Shown here: positions 16,056 through 25,206 of the stretch, piece by piece
Layout of the letters: the number at the start of each line of letters is the position of its first letter
Numbering within the stretch: the stretch's first letter is position 1
Source of the DNA: Methylobacterium sp. Leaf112
GTDB taxonomy: Bacteria; Pseudomonadota; Alphaproteobacteria; Rhizobiales; Beijerinckiaceae
Direction: 5' to 3'
NCBI RefSeq assembly: GCF_001423295.1
Contig: NZ_LMNG01000034.1
Coordinates: 181,291 to 245,290 of the forward strand
DNA length: 64,000 nt
Program-made: the position numbers and the translations under genes
Notes under the pieces: model-generated
Databases searched by the model: none
What the model was told of the DNA's origin: nothing
Seen by the model: only the letters and a program-made list of their open reading frames with translations

Positions 16056-18272
16056 CTACCAGCGGTAGCCGAGGCTGGCGACGACCCGGCGCTGGGTGCC
16101 GTAGAAGCACGAATTCGCGTTCGAGCACGAGGCGACGAAGCGTTTGTCGCCCGCGTTCTGGATGTTGACCGCCGCGCGCCAGCCGTCGCGCTCGTAATGA
16201 ACGGCCGCGTCGAAGGTGACGTATTCGGGCACCGTGAGATTGTTGGCGACGTCGGCGTAGGAGCGGCCGACGTAGTTCACGCCGCCGCCGAATCCGAAGC
16301 CCTTCCAGTCGCCGACGGGGATCGTGTAGTCGGCCCAGAGCGAGGCGAAGGTCTCGGGGATGCCCACCGGCACCCGGCCGACGCCTTCGCCCGTGCCCTC
16401 GATCGTGCGCAGGCCGTAGACGGTATAGGACGCGATGAGGTTGAGGCCCTCGGCGAGGCTGGTTGTGGCCGAGGCCTCGAAGCCCTGTGAGCGGACCTTG
16501 CCGAGCTGAACGTTCTGAAAGGCGAAGTTCGGGTCGGGCGTCAGCACGTTGGCGCGCACGAGGTCGAAGGCCGCCACCGTGAAGAAGGTGTCCCAGCCCA
16601 CCGGCTGCCACTTGGCGCCGACCTCGATCTGCTCGCCCCTGTCGGCCTTGAACGGCCGGTTGGCCGCATCGACGCCCGGCGTCGGGTTGAACGAGGTGCC
16701 GTAAGTGACGTAGGGCGCCAGCCCGTTGTCGAAGTTGTAGATCAGTCCCAGGCGCCCGGTGAAGGCGCTCTCGTTCTGGGTCGTGGAATTGCCCGGCACG
16801 AGCTTGTCCTGGAGATCACTGGTCACGAAGTCCTGGCGGCCGCCGATGAGGAACGTCAGCCGCTCCGTGAGCGCCACTTGATCCTGGGCGTAGAGGCCGA
16901 CCTGCTGGAGTTGCTGGTCGATGACGCGGTAGGGCAGGGGCCGCGCGCTGGCCTGGAAGTAGCGCGGCGACAGGATGTTCAGGGAGGCGACCGGGAAGGT
17001 GGTCCCCTGATTGTCCGACAGGCTGTAGCGCTTGTAGTCGACGCCCATCAGCACGGTGTGGCCGAAAGTTCCATCGTTGAACCGGGCCTCGGCCTGGTTG
17101 TCGACGGTGAACAGCCCGGCGCGCGGCGTGGTGAGGAAGCCGTAGCGGGCGAGTTCGGTCTGGGCGGTGTCGGCGTAGCCGTTGCCGACGTAGCGCTGGT
17201 CGCGCACCTCCGTGAACGAGAACCGGAAGTTCTGGCGCACGGTCCACACGTCGTCGACGTGGTGCTCGAACTCGTAGCCGAGATTGGCCTGGTTGCGGGT
17301 GTATCCGTCGATCAGGGGATCGCTGGCGTTGAGCTTGCGGTCGATGCGCAGGCCCGAGGCGTTGGGGCGCACGGTGCCGAGATAGGGCAGGAACTGGCCC
17401 GCCCCCCCGGTGTCGTCGCGCTGGAAGCTCGTCAGCACCGTGAAGGTGGTGGCGCCGTCCGGCTTATAGGTGAGGCTCGGCGCGATGTAGTAGCGGTCTT
17501 CCGGTGCGAACCGGACCTGGGCGTCGCTGTTCTGCAGCTTGCCCGTCAGGCGGTAGAACCAGTGGCCGGAACTGTCGGCCGGGCCGCCGACGTCGAAGGC
17601 GGCGTAGCGCTGGTTGAACGAGCCGCCGCCGAGTTCGACGTAGCGGAACGGCTCCGTCGTGGGGCGCTTCGACACGATGTTGACGAGGCCGCCGACGGGC
17701 GAGCCGCCGAACAGGGTCGCGGCCGGTCCGCGCAGGACCTCGATGCGCTCGGCACCGAACGGATCGATGCGGTAATTCGCGAACGCGGTCTGGAACAGCT
17801 GCAACCCATCGCGGAACAGGCCGGTCTCCGTGGCCGAGAAGCCGCGAATGAGGAACCAGTCGAGGCGGGTATCGGGACCGAACTGGTTGGCGTAGATGCC
17901 CGGCGTGTAGCGCACGGCCTCCGAGATCGTCTGCGAGCGCTGCGCCTCGATCTGTTGCGCGCCGATGACGCTGATGGATTGCGGCGTGCGGATGAGGGGC
18001 GTGTCGGTTTTCGTCGCCGTGGCGCTTCGGCTGGCGACGTAGCCGGGCACGGGGCCCCGCGCGGTCTCGGGCTGGCTCCGCCCGGGCGCGCCGCCGCCAC
18101 CGGGGCCGGCGCCGCTGCCCTCGACGCTCAGAGTCTCGAGGGTGACGGCGCTCTGTTGGGCCTCGGCCACGCCGGCGAGGGCGAGGAGCGAGACACCCGC
18201 GAGGGCGAGGCGGGCGATGGCGGAGGCCGCAGGGGCAAAGGCTATAGGGGCAGGTGTCACGAGGGCGGACAT
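16056..18272 (-). CDS. TonB-dependent siderophore receptor
   Basis: A 738-residue outer-membrane receptor that takes up ferric-siderophore complexes using energy from TonB-ExbB-ExbD. A signal peptide ends at AEAQQ. The plug domain shows TPQSISVIGAQQIEAQRSQT and the FLIRGFSA strand, followed by a 22-strand barrel ending in the aromatic YRW. The late SCSNANSCF loop with two Cys resembles FhuA/FoxA-type hydroxamate receptors, but substrate is not certain. The ATG at 18272 follows GGAGAG; the longer frame to 18335 adds a non-signal extension. An iron-box-like site lies 73 bp upstream. No siderophore transport genes are adjacent. Confidence 0.93.
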   Translation of the reverse strand: MSALVTPAPIAFAPAASAIARLALAGVSLLALAGVAEAQQSAVTLETLSVEGSGAGPGGGGAPGRSQPETARGPVPGYVASRSATATKTDTPLIRTPQSISVIGAQQIEAQRSQTISEAVRYTPGIYANQFGPDTRLDWFLIRGFSATETGLFRDGLQLFQTAFANYRIDPFGAERIEVLRGPAATLFGGSPVGGLVNIVSKRPTTEPFRYVELGGGSFNQRYAAFDVGGPADSSGHWFYRLTGKLQNSDAQVRFAPEDRYYIAPSLTYKPDGATTFTVLTSFQRDDTGGAGQFLPYLGTVRPNASGLRIDRKLNASDPLIDGYTRNQANLGYEFEHHVDDVWTVRQNFRFSFTEVRDQRYVGNGYADTAQTELARYGFLTTPRAGLFTVDNQAEARFNDGTFGHTVLMGVDYKRYSLSDNQGTTFPVASLNILSPRYFQASARPLPYRVIDQQLQQVGLYAQDQVALTERLTFLIGGRQDFVTSDLQDKLVPGNSTTQNESAFTGRLGLIYNFDNGLAPYVTYGTSFNPTPGVDAANRPFKADRGEQIEVGAKWQPVGWDTFFTVAAFDLVRANVLTPDPNFAFQNVQLGKVRSQGFEASATTSLAEGLNLIASYTVYGLRTIEGTGEGVGRVPVGIPETFASLWADYTIPVGDWKGFGFGGGVNYVGRSYADVANNLTVPEYVTFDAAVHYERDGWRAAVNIQNAGDKRFVASCSNANSCFYGTQRRVVASLGYRW

Positions 18273-18344
18273 GGCGAACTCTCCGTCGCGCAGGCACGCG
18301 TCATCGCGTGCGCCTAAGGGCGCGCGGGAGGGCACAGCGTGTTG

Positions 18345-18361
18345 TTTAGAATTATGATAAA
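18345..18361. promoter_or_regulatory. Iron-box-like (Irr/Fur-type) site before the siderophore receptor
   Basis: TTTAGAATTATGATAAA on the plus strand, 73 bp upstream of the receptor start. The left half TTTAGAA matches the half-site of the alphaproteobacterial iron control element exactly, while the right half is degenerate (TGATAAA for TTCTAAA). It lies in a short AT-rich island that also carries the likely promoter. The regulator (Irr, Fur or RirA) is inferred. Confidence 0.42.
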
Positions 18362-18495
18362 CTGTTGTTTTTCAACGGCTTATCGAGCACCGCTAAGCCC
18401 CGGCCCGCCGCCATGCAAGACCTCCCCGATCGTCTTTCGACAACCGTGGCGGTGGGATCACAGGCAATCGCCCGGCTGACGCAACCGTTGGGTAT

Positions 18496-21400
18496 TCAAC
18501 CGCGCTGACGCGTCTCTCCAAGGCGTTCGAGGAAGCCGATGGCGAGGCGACCGCGCTCGGCCGCGCATTCGCTCCCGCGACGCAGCAGAACCCGGCGATC
18601 CTTGCGCATCAAGTCATCGGCCACGGGCACGAGCAGGGCTGGGGCATCCGCATGGAGGTCGGCCGCCAGTCCCTGGGGACCGCCGCTGAGCCGCGCGATC
18701 CCGAGGGCGCAGCAGCCGACCCGCAGCCGGGCGAGGGTGAAGAGGTCGTCCACCGCCGCGGGCAGGGGGCCGAACCGGTCCTCGACCTCGCCGCGCAGGG
18801 CCTCCACCTCTTCGAGGGACCGCAGGCGCAGGAGCCGAGTGTAGAGGCTTAGGCGCAGCTCGGGTTCCGGCACGTAGTCGGCCGGCACGCTGCCGGTGAG
18901 TCCGAGGCGGATCTCGGGCGTCCAATCCTCGGCGGTTTCGCCCTTGGCGGCCCGCAGGGCGAGCTGGAGCAGATGCTGGTAGAGGCCGAGTCCGATGAGC
19001 TTCACGTGCCCGGCCTGGTTCTCGCCGACGAGGTCGCCAGCCCCGCGCAGATCGAGGTCGCGGGCGCTGATGGCGAAGCCCGCTCCCAGGCGGTCGAGGG
19101 CCTCCAGGGTGCGCAGGCGCTTCTCCGTCGCCGGGGTCAGGGGCTTCTCGGGCCGGCTCAGAAGGTAGGCCACCCCGCGCCGCTGCCCGCGCCCGACCCG
19201 GCCGCGGAGCTGATGGAGCTGGGCCAGCCCGAAGCGTTCGGCCTCCCACACCAGCATCGTGTTGGCGCGCGGAACGTCGAGGCCGCTCTCGATGATGCTG
19301 GTGGCGAGCAGCACGTCGCCTTCGCCGTCGGCGAAACGGACCATGACGTCGTCCATCTCGGCGGCCTTGAGGTCGCCGTGGGCGACCAGGGTCTCGAGTT
19401 CGGGCACCAGGGCGGCGAGACGCCTGGCCATGGGGGCGATGTCCTCGACGCGCGGGCACACGACGAAGCTCTGGCCGCCGCGCCGATGCTCGCGCATCAG
19501 CGCGGCCCGCACGGCGCCGTCGTCGAACGGCATGAGCACAGTGCGGATGGGCTGGCGCACGCTCGGCGGGGTCGCGATGACGCTCAGCGATTGCAGGCCG
19601 ACGAGGGCCGATTGCAGGGTGCGGGGGATCGGGGTCGCCGTGAGGGTCATCACGTGGCCGTCGCCGGCCGCCTGGCGCAGGCTCTGCTTGAGCTTGGCCC
19701 CGAAGCGCTGCTCCTCGTCGATGACCATGAGGCCGAGATCAGCGAAGGCGACGCCCTTGGCGGCCAGACCCTGCGTGCCGACGACGAGGCGGATGGCGCC
19801 GGAGGCGAGCCCCGCCTTCACCCGCTTGGCCTCCGCCGGGGAGACGAGCCGCGACAGATGGGCGACCTCGATGCCGAACCGACTGAAGCGGCGCTGGAAG
19901 GTCTGGACGTGCTGGCGCACCAACACGGTGGTGGGGGCCACGACGGCGACCTGCTTGCCGGAAAACAGAGCGGCCGCAACGGCGCGCAGGGCCACCTCGG
20001 TCTTGCCGAAGCCGACATCGCCGCAAACGAGCCGGTCCATGGGGCGGCCCGAGGCGAGGTCGGCGAGCGCGCCCTCGACGGCGCTGGCCTGATCGGCCGT
20101 GAGGTTGAAGCCGAAGCCGGCGGCGAAGCGCTCCATCTCGCGCTCGGGTGGGGCCAGCACCGGAGCCGTGACGGCGCTGCGCGCCTCGGCATCCTTCAGC
20201 ATCTGGCGCGCGGCCTTGGCGAGGGTCGCCTCGGTTTCGAGGCGCCGGCGCCCCCACGAGCCGCCGTCGAGGCGGTCGAGGGTCACGGCGTCGGGCTCGG
20301 AGCCGTAGCGCCAGATGCGGTCGGCCTGGCTCACCGGCACCATCAGGACGGTGTCGCCCGCGAACCGCAGGCGCAGGGCGTCCTCCGTGCCCTCGCCCGT
20401 GCCGACGGATTCCAGACCCTCGAACACGCACAGGCCATTGTCCCGGTCGACGGCGACGTCGCCCACCCGCAGATCGACCTCGCCCATGGGGAGGATCGCG
20501 GCCTGCCCGCCGCTCGCCGCGGCCGCCCGGCTGCCGAAGAGATCGGCCGCCGCGATCACCACGATGCCCTGGTCGGGTACGCGGAATCCCGCTTCGATGG
20601 GCGCGGCGAGGACGAGCAGGTCGCCGGCCGGCGCAGCGTCCACATCGGCCCAGCCCGCGACCTTGCGGGCCTTGCGGGACAGCGCCTTCTCGGCGGCGCG
20701 CACGAGGCGGGGCAGGGCCTCCGTCGGTCCCGTGAGCAGCACGCGCTCCCCCGCCGCGACGTGGCCGCGCAACGCCTCGGCGAAGGCCGGGCCGGGCCGC
20801 GCCTTCGTGACGAAGGTCGGCAGGGCGATGGACTCGGCATCCGCCGCGGAGGCGGTCGCGACGGGGCGCGCACTCCGGAGGGCGGTCCATTCGCCGGGAG
20901 TGAGATAGAGGTCGTAGGGCAGGGGGGCCGCACGGCCCGCACCCTCGCGCCCTTCCGCGATCTGCTCGAAGAACGCGGCGGCGCGGTCCTGCGCTCCGGC
21001 CTCGATCACCAGGCGGGCGCCGGGCACGTAATCGAGGGGCGTGACGAGGTGCGGGTACAGGCGGGGCAGCCCATGCTCCTGGCCGGTGAACGGGCGCAGG
21101 GCCGTGCCGGTGTCGCGGGGCAGGACGATCTCGGTGGCCGGATCGATGACCAGGACCGCCGCATCCGCGAGCGACCGTTGCGACACGGGATCGTAGGAGC
21201 GGATGGCGGTGACGCGGGCGTCGTCGTGCTCGATCCGGCACGGGCGCTCGGCGGCGGCCGGGAACACGTCGACGGTGCGTCCCCGCACGGCCACCTCGCC
21301 GGGCTCGTCGACCCGGTCGTCGAGGATGTAGCCGAGGCGCTGGAGGTCCGTCATCAAGGCTTGCGGATCGAGGCGGTCGCCGACGCGGATCTCCAGATGG

Positions 21401-21780
21401 GCGTCGGCCCAGGTCTCCGGCGGCGGCACCCGCTGGATCAGGGCCGGCGCGGTGGTGAGCACGATGTCGGGCAGGTTCTTCGCGTCGGTCAGCCAGCGCA
21501 GGACGCCCGTGCGGGCTCCCATGGTGCCGCGCGAGGGCGAGGCGCGGTCGAACGGCAGGCAGTCCCATTCGGGATAGATCGCGACGCTGCGCTCGGGCGC
21601 CAGCGCGCGCAGGATGTCGGCCAGAGCGCCGAGGCGATGGCGTTCCCGGGCGATGTGGACGAGGGGACGCGCGTCGGCCTCGCGGTCGAGGAGGGAGACC
21701 GCCAGGGCGCCCGTGGGGACGAGGGGCGCGACGTCGGAATCGTGGTGGGCGGGGGCCGTCTTGGTCCTGCGCTTAGCCAT
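18496..21780 (-). CDS. Mfd-like helicase (paralogue of transcription-repair coupling factor)
   Basis: A 1094-residue superfamily-2 translocase with Mfd architecture: UvrB-like N-terminal modules (PEWDCLPFDRASPS), an RNA-polymerase-interaction-like domain near residues 430-520, a RecG-like motor with Walker A GDVGFGKT (about 586-593) and DEEQRFG box, and a C-terminal TRCF domain. True Mfd displaces stalled RNA polymerase and recruits UvrA. Here the polymerase-binding module lacks the usual HGVGRY-type motif (it reads NGLCVFEGLE), the DEEH box is DEEQ, and the N-terminus starts inside the first UvrB-like domain. So a divergent paralogue is more likely than the housekeeping Mfd. It is divergent from pgm across 202 bp. 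Confidence 0.82.
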   Translation of the reverse strand: MAKRRTKTAPAHHDSDVAPLVPTGALAVSLLDREADARPLVHIARERHRLGALADILRALAPERSVAIYPEWDCLPFDRASPSRGTMGARTGVLRWLTDAKNLPDIVLTTAPALIQRVPPPETWADAHLEIRVGDRLDPQALMTDLQRLGYILDDRVDEPGEVAVRGRTVDVFPAAAERPCRIEHDDARVTAIRSYDPVSQRSLADAAVLVIDPATEIVLPRDTGTALRPFTGQEHGLPRLYPHLVTPLDYVPGARLVIEAGAQDRAAAFFEQIAEGREGAGRAAPLPYDLYLTPGEWTALRSARPVATASAADAESIALPTFVTKARPGPAFAEALRGHVAAGERVLLTGPTEALPRLVRAAEKALSRKARKVAGWADVDAAPAGDLLVLAAPIEAGFRVPDQGIVVIAAADLFGSRAAAASGGQAAILPMGEVDLRVGDVAVDRDNGLCVFEGLESVGTGEGTEDALRLRFAGDTVLMVPVSQADRIWRYGSEPDAVTLDRLDGGSWGRRRLETEATLAKAARQMLKDAEARSAVTAPVLAPPEREMERFAAGFGFNLTADQASAVEGALADLASGRPMDRLVCGDVGFGKTEVALRAVAAALFSGKQVAVVAPTTVLVRQHVQTFQRRFSRFGIEVAHLSRLVSPAEAKRVKAGLASGAIRLVVGTQGLAAKGVAFADLGLMVIDEEQRFGAKLKQSLRQAAGDGHVMTLTATPIPRTLQSALVGLQSLSVIATPPSVRQPIRTVLMPFDDGAVRAALMREHRRGGQSFVVCPRVEDIAPMARRLAALVPELETLVAHGDLKAAEMDDVMVRFADGEGDVLLATSIIESGLDVPRANTMLVWEAERFGLAQLHQLRGRVGRGQRRGVAYLLSRPEKPLTPATEKRLRTLEALDRLGAGFAISARDLDLRGAGDLVGENQAGHVKLIGLGLYQHLLQLALRAAKGETAEDWTPEIRLGLTGSVPADYVPEPELRLSLYTRLLRLRSLEEVEALRGEVEDRFGPLPAAVDDLFTLARLRVGCCALGIARLSGGPQGLAADLHADAPALLVPVADDLMRKDRRVLLRRGSECAAERGRLAIGFLERLGETRQRG

Positions 21781-21982
21781 CGAGGATGCGTCCGCCCTGT
21801 TCTTTTTGCCTTGGGCAGGAGGAACGCGCCGGTCCGCGCCGGGCTCCCGATCGAATCGGGTTGTCCCCTGTTTGCCGCAGGCCGGGGACGGGCCCGCGCG
21901 ATGGTGCCGCAGGCCCTTTGAACTCGGGAACGGTTGGGCTCTAAGCTTCTGTCCGATCCGGCCCCGCGGCCGGCGCGGAGAG

Positions 21983-23638
21983 ATGAGCACGATGACGGCT
22001 AAGAGCGTGGCGACCCAGACCGTGGCGACGACCCCGTTCCCCGACCAGAAGCCGGGCACCTCCGGCCTGCGCAAGAAGGTCGTGGTGTTCCGTCAGCCGC
22101 GCTACGTCGAGAACTTCGTCCAGGCGATCTTCGACGCCATCCCCGAGCGCGCCGGTGCCACCCTGGTGATCGGTGGCGACGGCCGCTTCTTCAATCGCGA
22201 GGTGGTGCAGACCGCCCTGAAGATGGCGGCGGCCAACGGCTTTAGCTGGGTGCTCGTGGGGCGGGGCGGCCTGCTCTCGACGCCCGCCGCCTCCTGTGTC
22301 ATCCGGAAATACGGCGCCATCGGCGGCCTCGTCCTGTCGGCGAGCCACAATCCCGGCGGGCCGGACGGCGATTTCGGCATCAAGTTCAATACCACCAACG
22401 GCGGGCCGGCGCCGGAGGACGTCACGGCGGCGATCTTCGCCCGGACCCTCACGATCGACACGTACCGCATCGTCGAGGTGCCGGACCTCGACCTCGACGC
22501 CGTCGGCGAGGCCCGCATCGGCGACATGGTCGTGTCCATCCTCGATCCCGTGGCCGACTACGCCGAGCTCATGCGGACGCTGGTTGATTTCGATGCAATC
22601 CGCGCCCTGTTCGCCGGCGGCTTCCGCATGCGCTTCGACGCCATGAGCGCTGTGACGGGCCCCTACGCCCACGCCATCCTCGAAGGCGAACTCGGCGCGG
22701 CGCCCGGCACCGTGGTCAACGGCACGCCGCAGCCGGATTTCGGCGGGCATCATCCCGATCCGAACCCGGTGCATTGCCACGACCTCTACGACCTCATGCT
22801 CGGCCCCGATGCGCCGGATTTCGGCGCGGCCTCGGACGGCGACGGCGACCGCAACATGATCGTGGCGCAGGGCCTGTTCGTGACCCCGAGCGACAGCCTC
22901 GCGATCCTGGCCGCCTACGCCCACCGGGCGCCGGGCTACGCGTCGGGCCTCGCCGGCGTCGCCCGCTCCATGCCGACGAGCCGGGCCGTGGACCGGGTGG
23001 CAGCGTCGCTCGGCATCCCCGCCTACGAGACGCCGACCGGCTGGAAGTTCTTCGGCACCCTGCTGGATGCCGGCCGCATCACCCTGTGCGGCGAGGAAAG
23101 CGCCGGCACCGGCTCCGACCACGTGCGGGAGAAGGACGGGCTCTGGGCGGTGCTCCTGTGGCTCAACGTACTCGCCGCCACGGGCCGGCCGGCCCACGAA
23201 CTCGTGCACGCGCACTGGGCCCGCTTCGGGCGGGACTACTACACCCGACACGATTATGAGGAGATCGACGCAGAGGCCGCCAAGACCCTGATGGAGGGTT
23301 TGCGGGGCAAGCTCAGTACCCTGCCGGGGCAAACGTTCGGTGACCTGACCGTCGCGACGGCGGACGACTTCCGCTACGTCGATCCCGTCGACGGCTCGGT
23401 AACGGCCCAGCAGGGCGTGCGCATCGGTTTCGCCGAGGACGCGCGCGTGGTCTACCGCCTGTCGGGCACCGGCACGGCGGGGGCGACCCTTCGGGTCTAT
23501 GTCGAGCGATTCGAGGCCGCCCCCGACCGTCTCGACCGCCCCGTTGCCGAGGTGCTGGCCTCGGCGGTGGCCGCCGCCGAGGCCATCGCGGACATCGCCC
23601 GGCTCACCGGCCGGGACGCCCCCAGCGTCGTGACCTGA
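21983..23638 (+). CDS. pgm: Alpha-D-glucose-phosphate phosphoglucomutase
   Basis: A 551-residue phosphohexomutase interconverting glucose 1-phosphate and glucose 6-phosphate, linking glycolysis to glycogen, trehalose and surface polysaccharide precursors. The phosphoserine loop is S119-A-S121-H-N-P-G-G (S121 phosphorylated), the Mg loop D285-G-D287-G-D289-R, and the sugar-specificity loop GEESAG. The C-terminal phosphate-binding loop RLSGTGTAGATLR is intact. The ATG at 21983 after GCGGAGAG is preferred; the open frame upstream overlaps the helicase gene on the other strand. Length fits the eukaryote-like PGM1 class common in Rhizobiales. Confidence 0.95.
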   Translation: MSTMTAKSVATQTVATTPFPDQKPGTSGLRKKVVVFRQPRYVENFVQAIFDAIPERAGATLVIGGDGRFFNREVVQTALKMAAANGFSWVLVGRGGLLSTPAASCVIRKYGAIGGLVLSASHNPGGPDGDFGIKFNTTNGGPAPEDVTAAIFARTLTIDTYRIVEVPDLDLDAVGEARIGDMVVSILDPVADYAELMRTLVDFDAIRALFAGGFRMRFDAMSAVTGPYAHAILEGELGAAPGTVVNGTPQPDFGGHHPDPNPVHCHDLYDLMLGPDAPDFGAASDGDGDRNMIVAQGLFVTPSDSLAILAAYAHRAPGYASGLAGVARSMPTSRAVDRVAASLGIPAYETPTGWKFFGTLLDAGRITLCGEESAGTGSDHVREKDGLWAVLLWLNVLAATGRPAHELVHAHWARFGRDYYTRHDYEEIDAEAAKTLMEGLRGKLSTLPGQTFGDLTVATADDFRYVDPVDGSVTAQQGVRIGFAEDARVVYRLSGTGTAGATLRVYVERFEAAPDRLDRPVAEVLASAVAAAEAIADIARLTGRDAPSVVT

Positions 23639-23739
23639 TCGTGTCCTCGGGCATGGCATGCCAGCCGTGCCCGAAGGCCCCTATCCCGAGCCGATGGGTG
23701 GCGTACGGGAGGGCGCAGGCAGGGACGGGGCAGACGCGG

Positions 23740-24627
23740 GTGACGGATCAGGAAGCGGCGCGCCGGCGCGTCGGCATCGCGCTGATGTGCGGGACCCTGG
23801 CGTTCTTCGCCTGCCTCGACGCATCGGCGAAAAGCCTCGCCCGCCTCGGCGTCGATCCCCTGCTCACCACCTTCATGCGCTACGCCGTCAGCGTCGTGGC
23901 GATCTCCCTCGTCATCAACCCCGTGACCTCGCCGGGGGTGATGCGCACCAGCCGGCTCCGGCTGCAGATCCTGCGCTCGCTGCTGTTGTTCGGCTCCACC
24001 GCCCTGAATTTCCTGGCCCTGCGCCATCTGCAACTCGCCGAGACCCTGTCGATCCAGTTCGCCGCGCCCCTGGCGGTGGCCCTGCTCGCCGGGCCGGTGC
24101 TGGGGGAATGGACCTCGCCCCGGCGCCTCGTCGCCATCGGCATCGGCTTTCTCGGCGTGCTCGTCATCGTTCGGCCGGGTGTCGGGCCGGTGCAGCCGGC
24201 GGTGCTGCTGAGCCTCGGCAACATGCTGTGCTACGCCCTCTACATCCTCACCACCCGCAAGCTCGCGGCCCACGATTCGACGGCGACCACCATGGTGTAT
24301 TCGGGGCTCGCCGGCCTCGCCCTGATGACGCCCCTGCTGCCGTGGATCTGGACCGCACCGGCGACGTGGCTCGCCTGGGCGCTCCTCGTCGGGGTCGGCC
24401 TGTTCGGCACCCTCGGGCACTGGCTCCTCGTGCTGGCCCATGCGCGGGCACCGGCCAACGTGCTGGCGCCCTTCATCTACACCCAGCTCCTGTGGTCGGT
24501 GATCCTCGGCTACCTCGTCTTCGGCGACGTGCCGAACCGATGGACGCTCGTTGGTGCGTCCATCGTCGTGGGCTCCGGGCTCTATCTGCTCATGCAGGAC
24601 CGCCGCAGGACGCAGCCTCAGCGGTGA
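23740..24627 (+). CDS. EamA/DMT-family transporter
   Basis: A 295-residue inner-membrane protein with ten hydrophobic helices in two EamA repeats, the drug/metabolite transporter fold. Repeat 1 opens with RVGIALMCGTLAFFACLDAS and has NFLALRHLQLAETLSIQF; repeat 2 contains TLGHWLLVLAHARAPANVLA and the terminal helix GASIVVGSGLYLLM. The first-repeat pattern resembles RarD/S-adenosylmethionine-uptake-like members, but the substrate cannot be told. A GTG start at 23740 gives the standard 10-helix topology, and the frame open to 23641 adds a polar stretch with no family match. Its 3' end overlaps the end of a convergent small gene by 10 bp. Confidence 0.88.
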   Translation: MTDQEAARRRVGIALMCGTLAFFACLDASAKSLARLGVDPLLTTFMRYAVSVVAISLVINPVTSPGVMRTSRLRLQILRSLLLFGSTALNFLALRHLQLAETLSIQFAAPLAVALLAGPVLGEWTSPRRLVAIGIGFLGVLVIVRPGVGPVQPAVLLSLGNMLCYALYILTTRKLAAHDSTATTMVYSGLAGLALMTPLLPWIWTAPATWLAWALLVGVGLFGTLGHWLLVLAHARAPANVLAPFIYTQLLWSVILGYLVFGDVPNRWTLVGASIVVGSGLYLLMQDRRRTQPQR

Positions 24628-24878
24628 TGGCGGTGGTGCCGGCGCGACTTCAGCCGCGTGCGGTAGGCGCGCCGGCCAGGATCGATGCCGAGTGCCCCGT
24701 TCACGGTGCCGACGGCGCCGCCGACCGCACCGCCGACGATGCCGCCCACGGGTCCGGCGACCCGGTCGCCCTCGGCCGCACCGCGGCGGACGCCGCCCGG
24801 AAGTCCCTGGGCCTCGGCGGCGCCGGAGACGGCAAAGGCGGACAGGACGAGGGTGGCGGCGAGCAGGGCTTGTCTCAT
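24618..24878 (-). CDS. Small secreted glycine-zipper protein with basic His/Arg tail
   Basis: An 86-residue protein with a Sec signal (MRQALLAATLVLSAFAVSGA, cleavage after AEA). A glycine zipper (AGPVGGIVGGAVGGAVGTVN) follows, then a very basic tail ending RRHHRHHR, which could bind metal or anionic surface polymer. The ATG follows GGAGAG. No enzyme motif is present. The gene ends inside the EamA gene's last codons on the opposite strand, so the two transcripts are convergent and overlapping. Confidence 0.74.
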   Translation of the reverse strand: MRQALLAATLVLSAFAVSGAAEAQGLPGGVRRGAAEGDRVAGPVGGIVGGAVGGAVGTVNGALGIDPGRRAYRTRLKSRRHHRHHR

Positions 24879-25206
24879 GGCGGGTCTCTCCGTTGATGCG
24901 ATCGCCTTTCGGCGGGTGTTGTCAACGGCCGAGCTTGGAAAAGGTCCCCGGCACGATCCCCCGCGAAAGCTCGCTGGTCTCGCGCACCCGGCGCTGCTAG
25001 AAGCCGGCGCATGTGCGCTGAGGCCGATCCGCGCGGCCCGGACTCCGTGCGAGTCCCCGGCCGCCTGCGAATTACAGGCCCGGCCTCCGTCTGAGGGCCG
25101 CCGCGGCGCGCGCCTCGGCGGAGGCCGGGAGGGCTATCGATCGCCCCTTCCGCCACCGGTCCCCACGGACCGCCCCCGCTTGAAGCGCCCAGACCGACAG
25201 AGACCC
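24879..25206. other. Gene-free interval upstream of ileS
   Basis: About 328 bp between the divergent glycine-zipper gene and ileS. The plus-strand frame of ileS stays open through it, but codon pattern and the conserved IleRS N-terminus argue that it is non-coding. I see no T-box or other clear leader structure. Confidence 0.5.

Noticed and set aside
18973..21921. A 982-residue plus-strand open frame opposite the Mfd-like gene.
   Set aside because: The translation is Gly/Arg/Ala/His-rich noise, while the minus-strand frame has intact helicase motifs.
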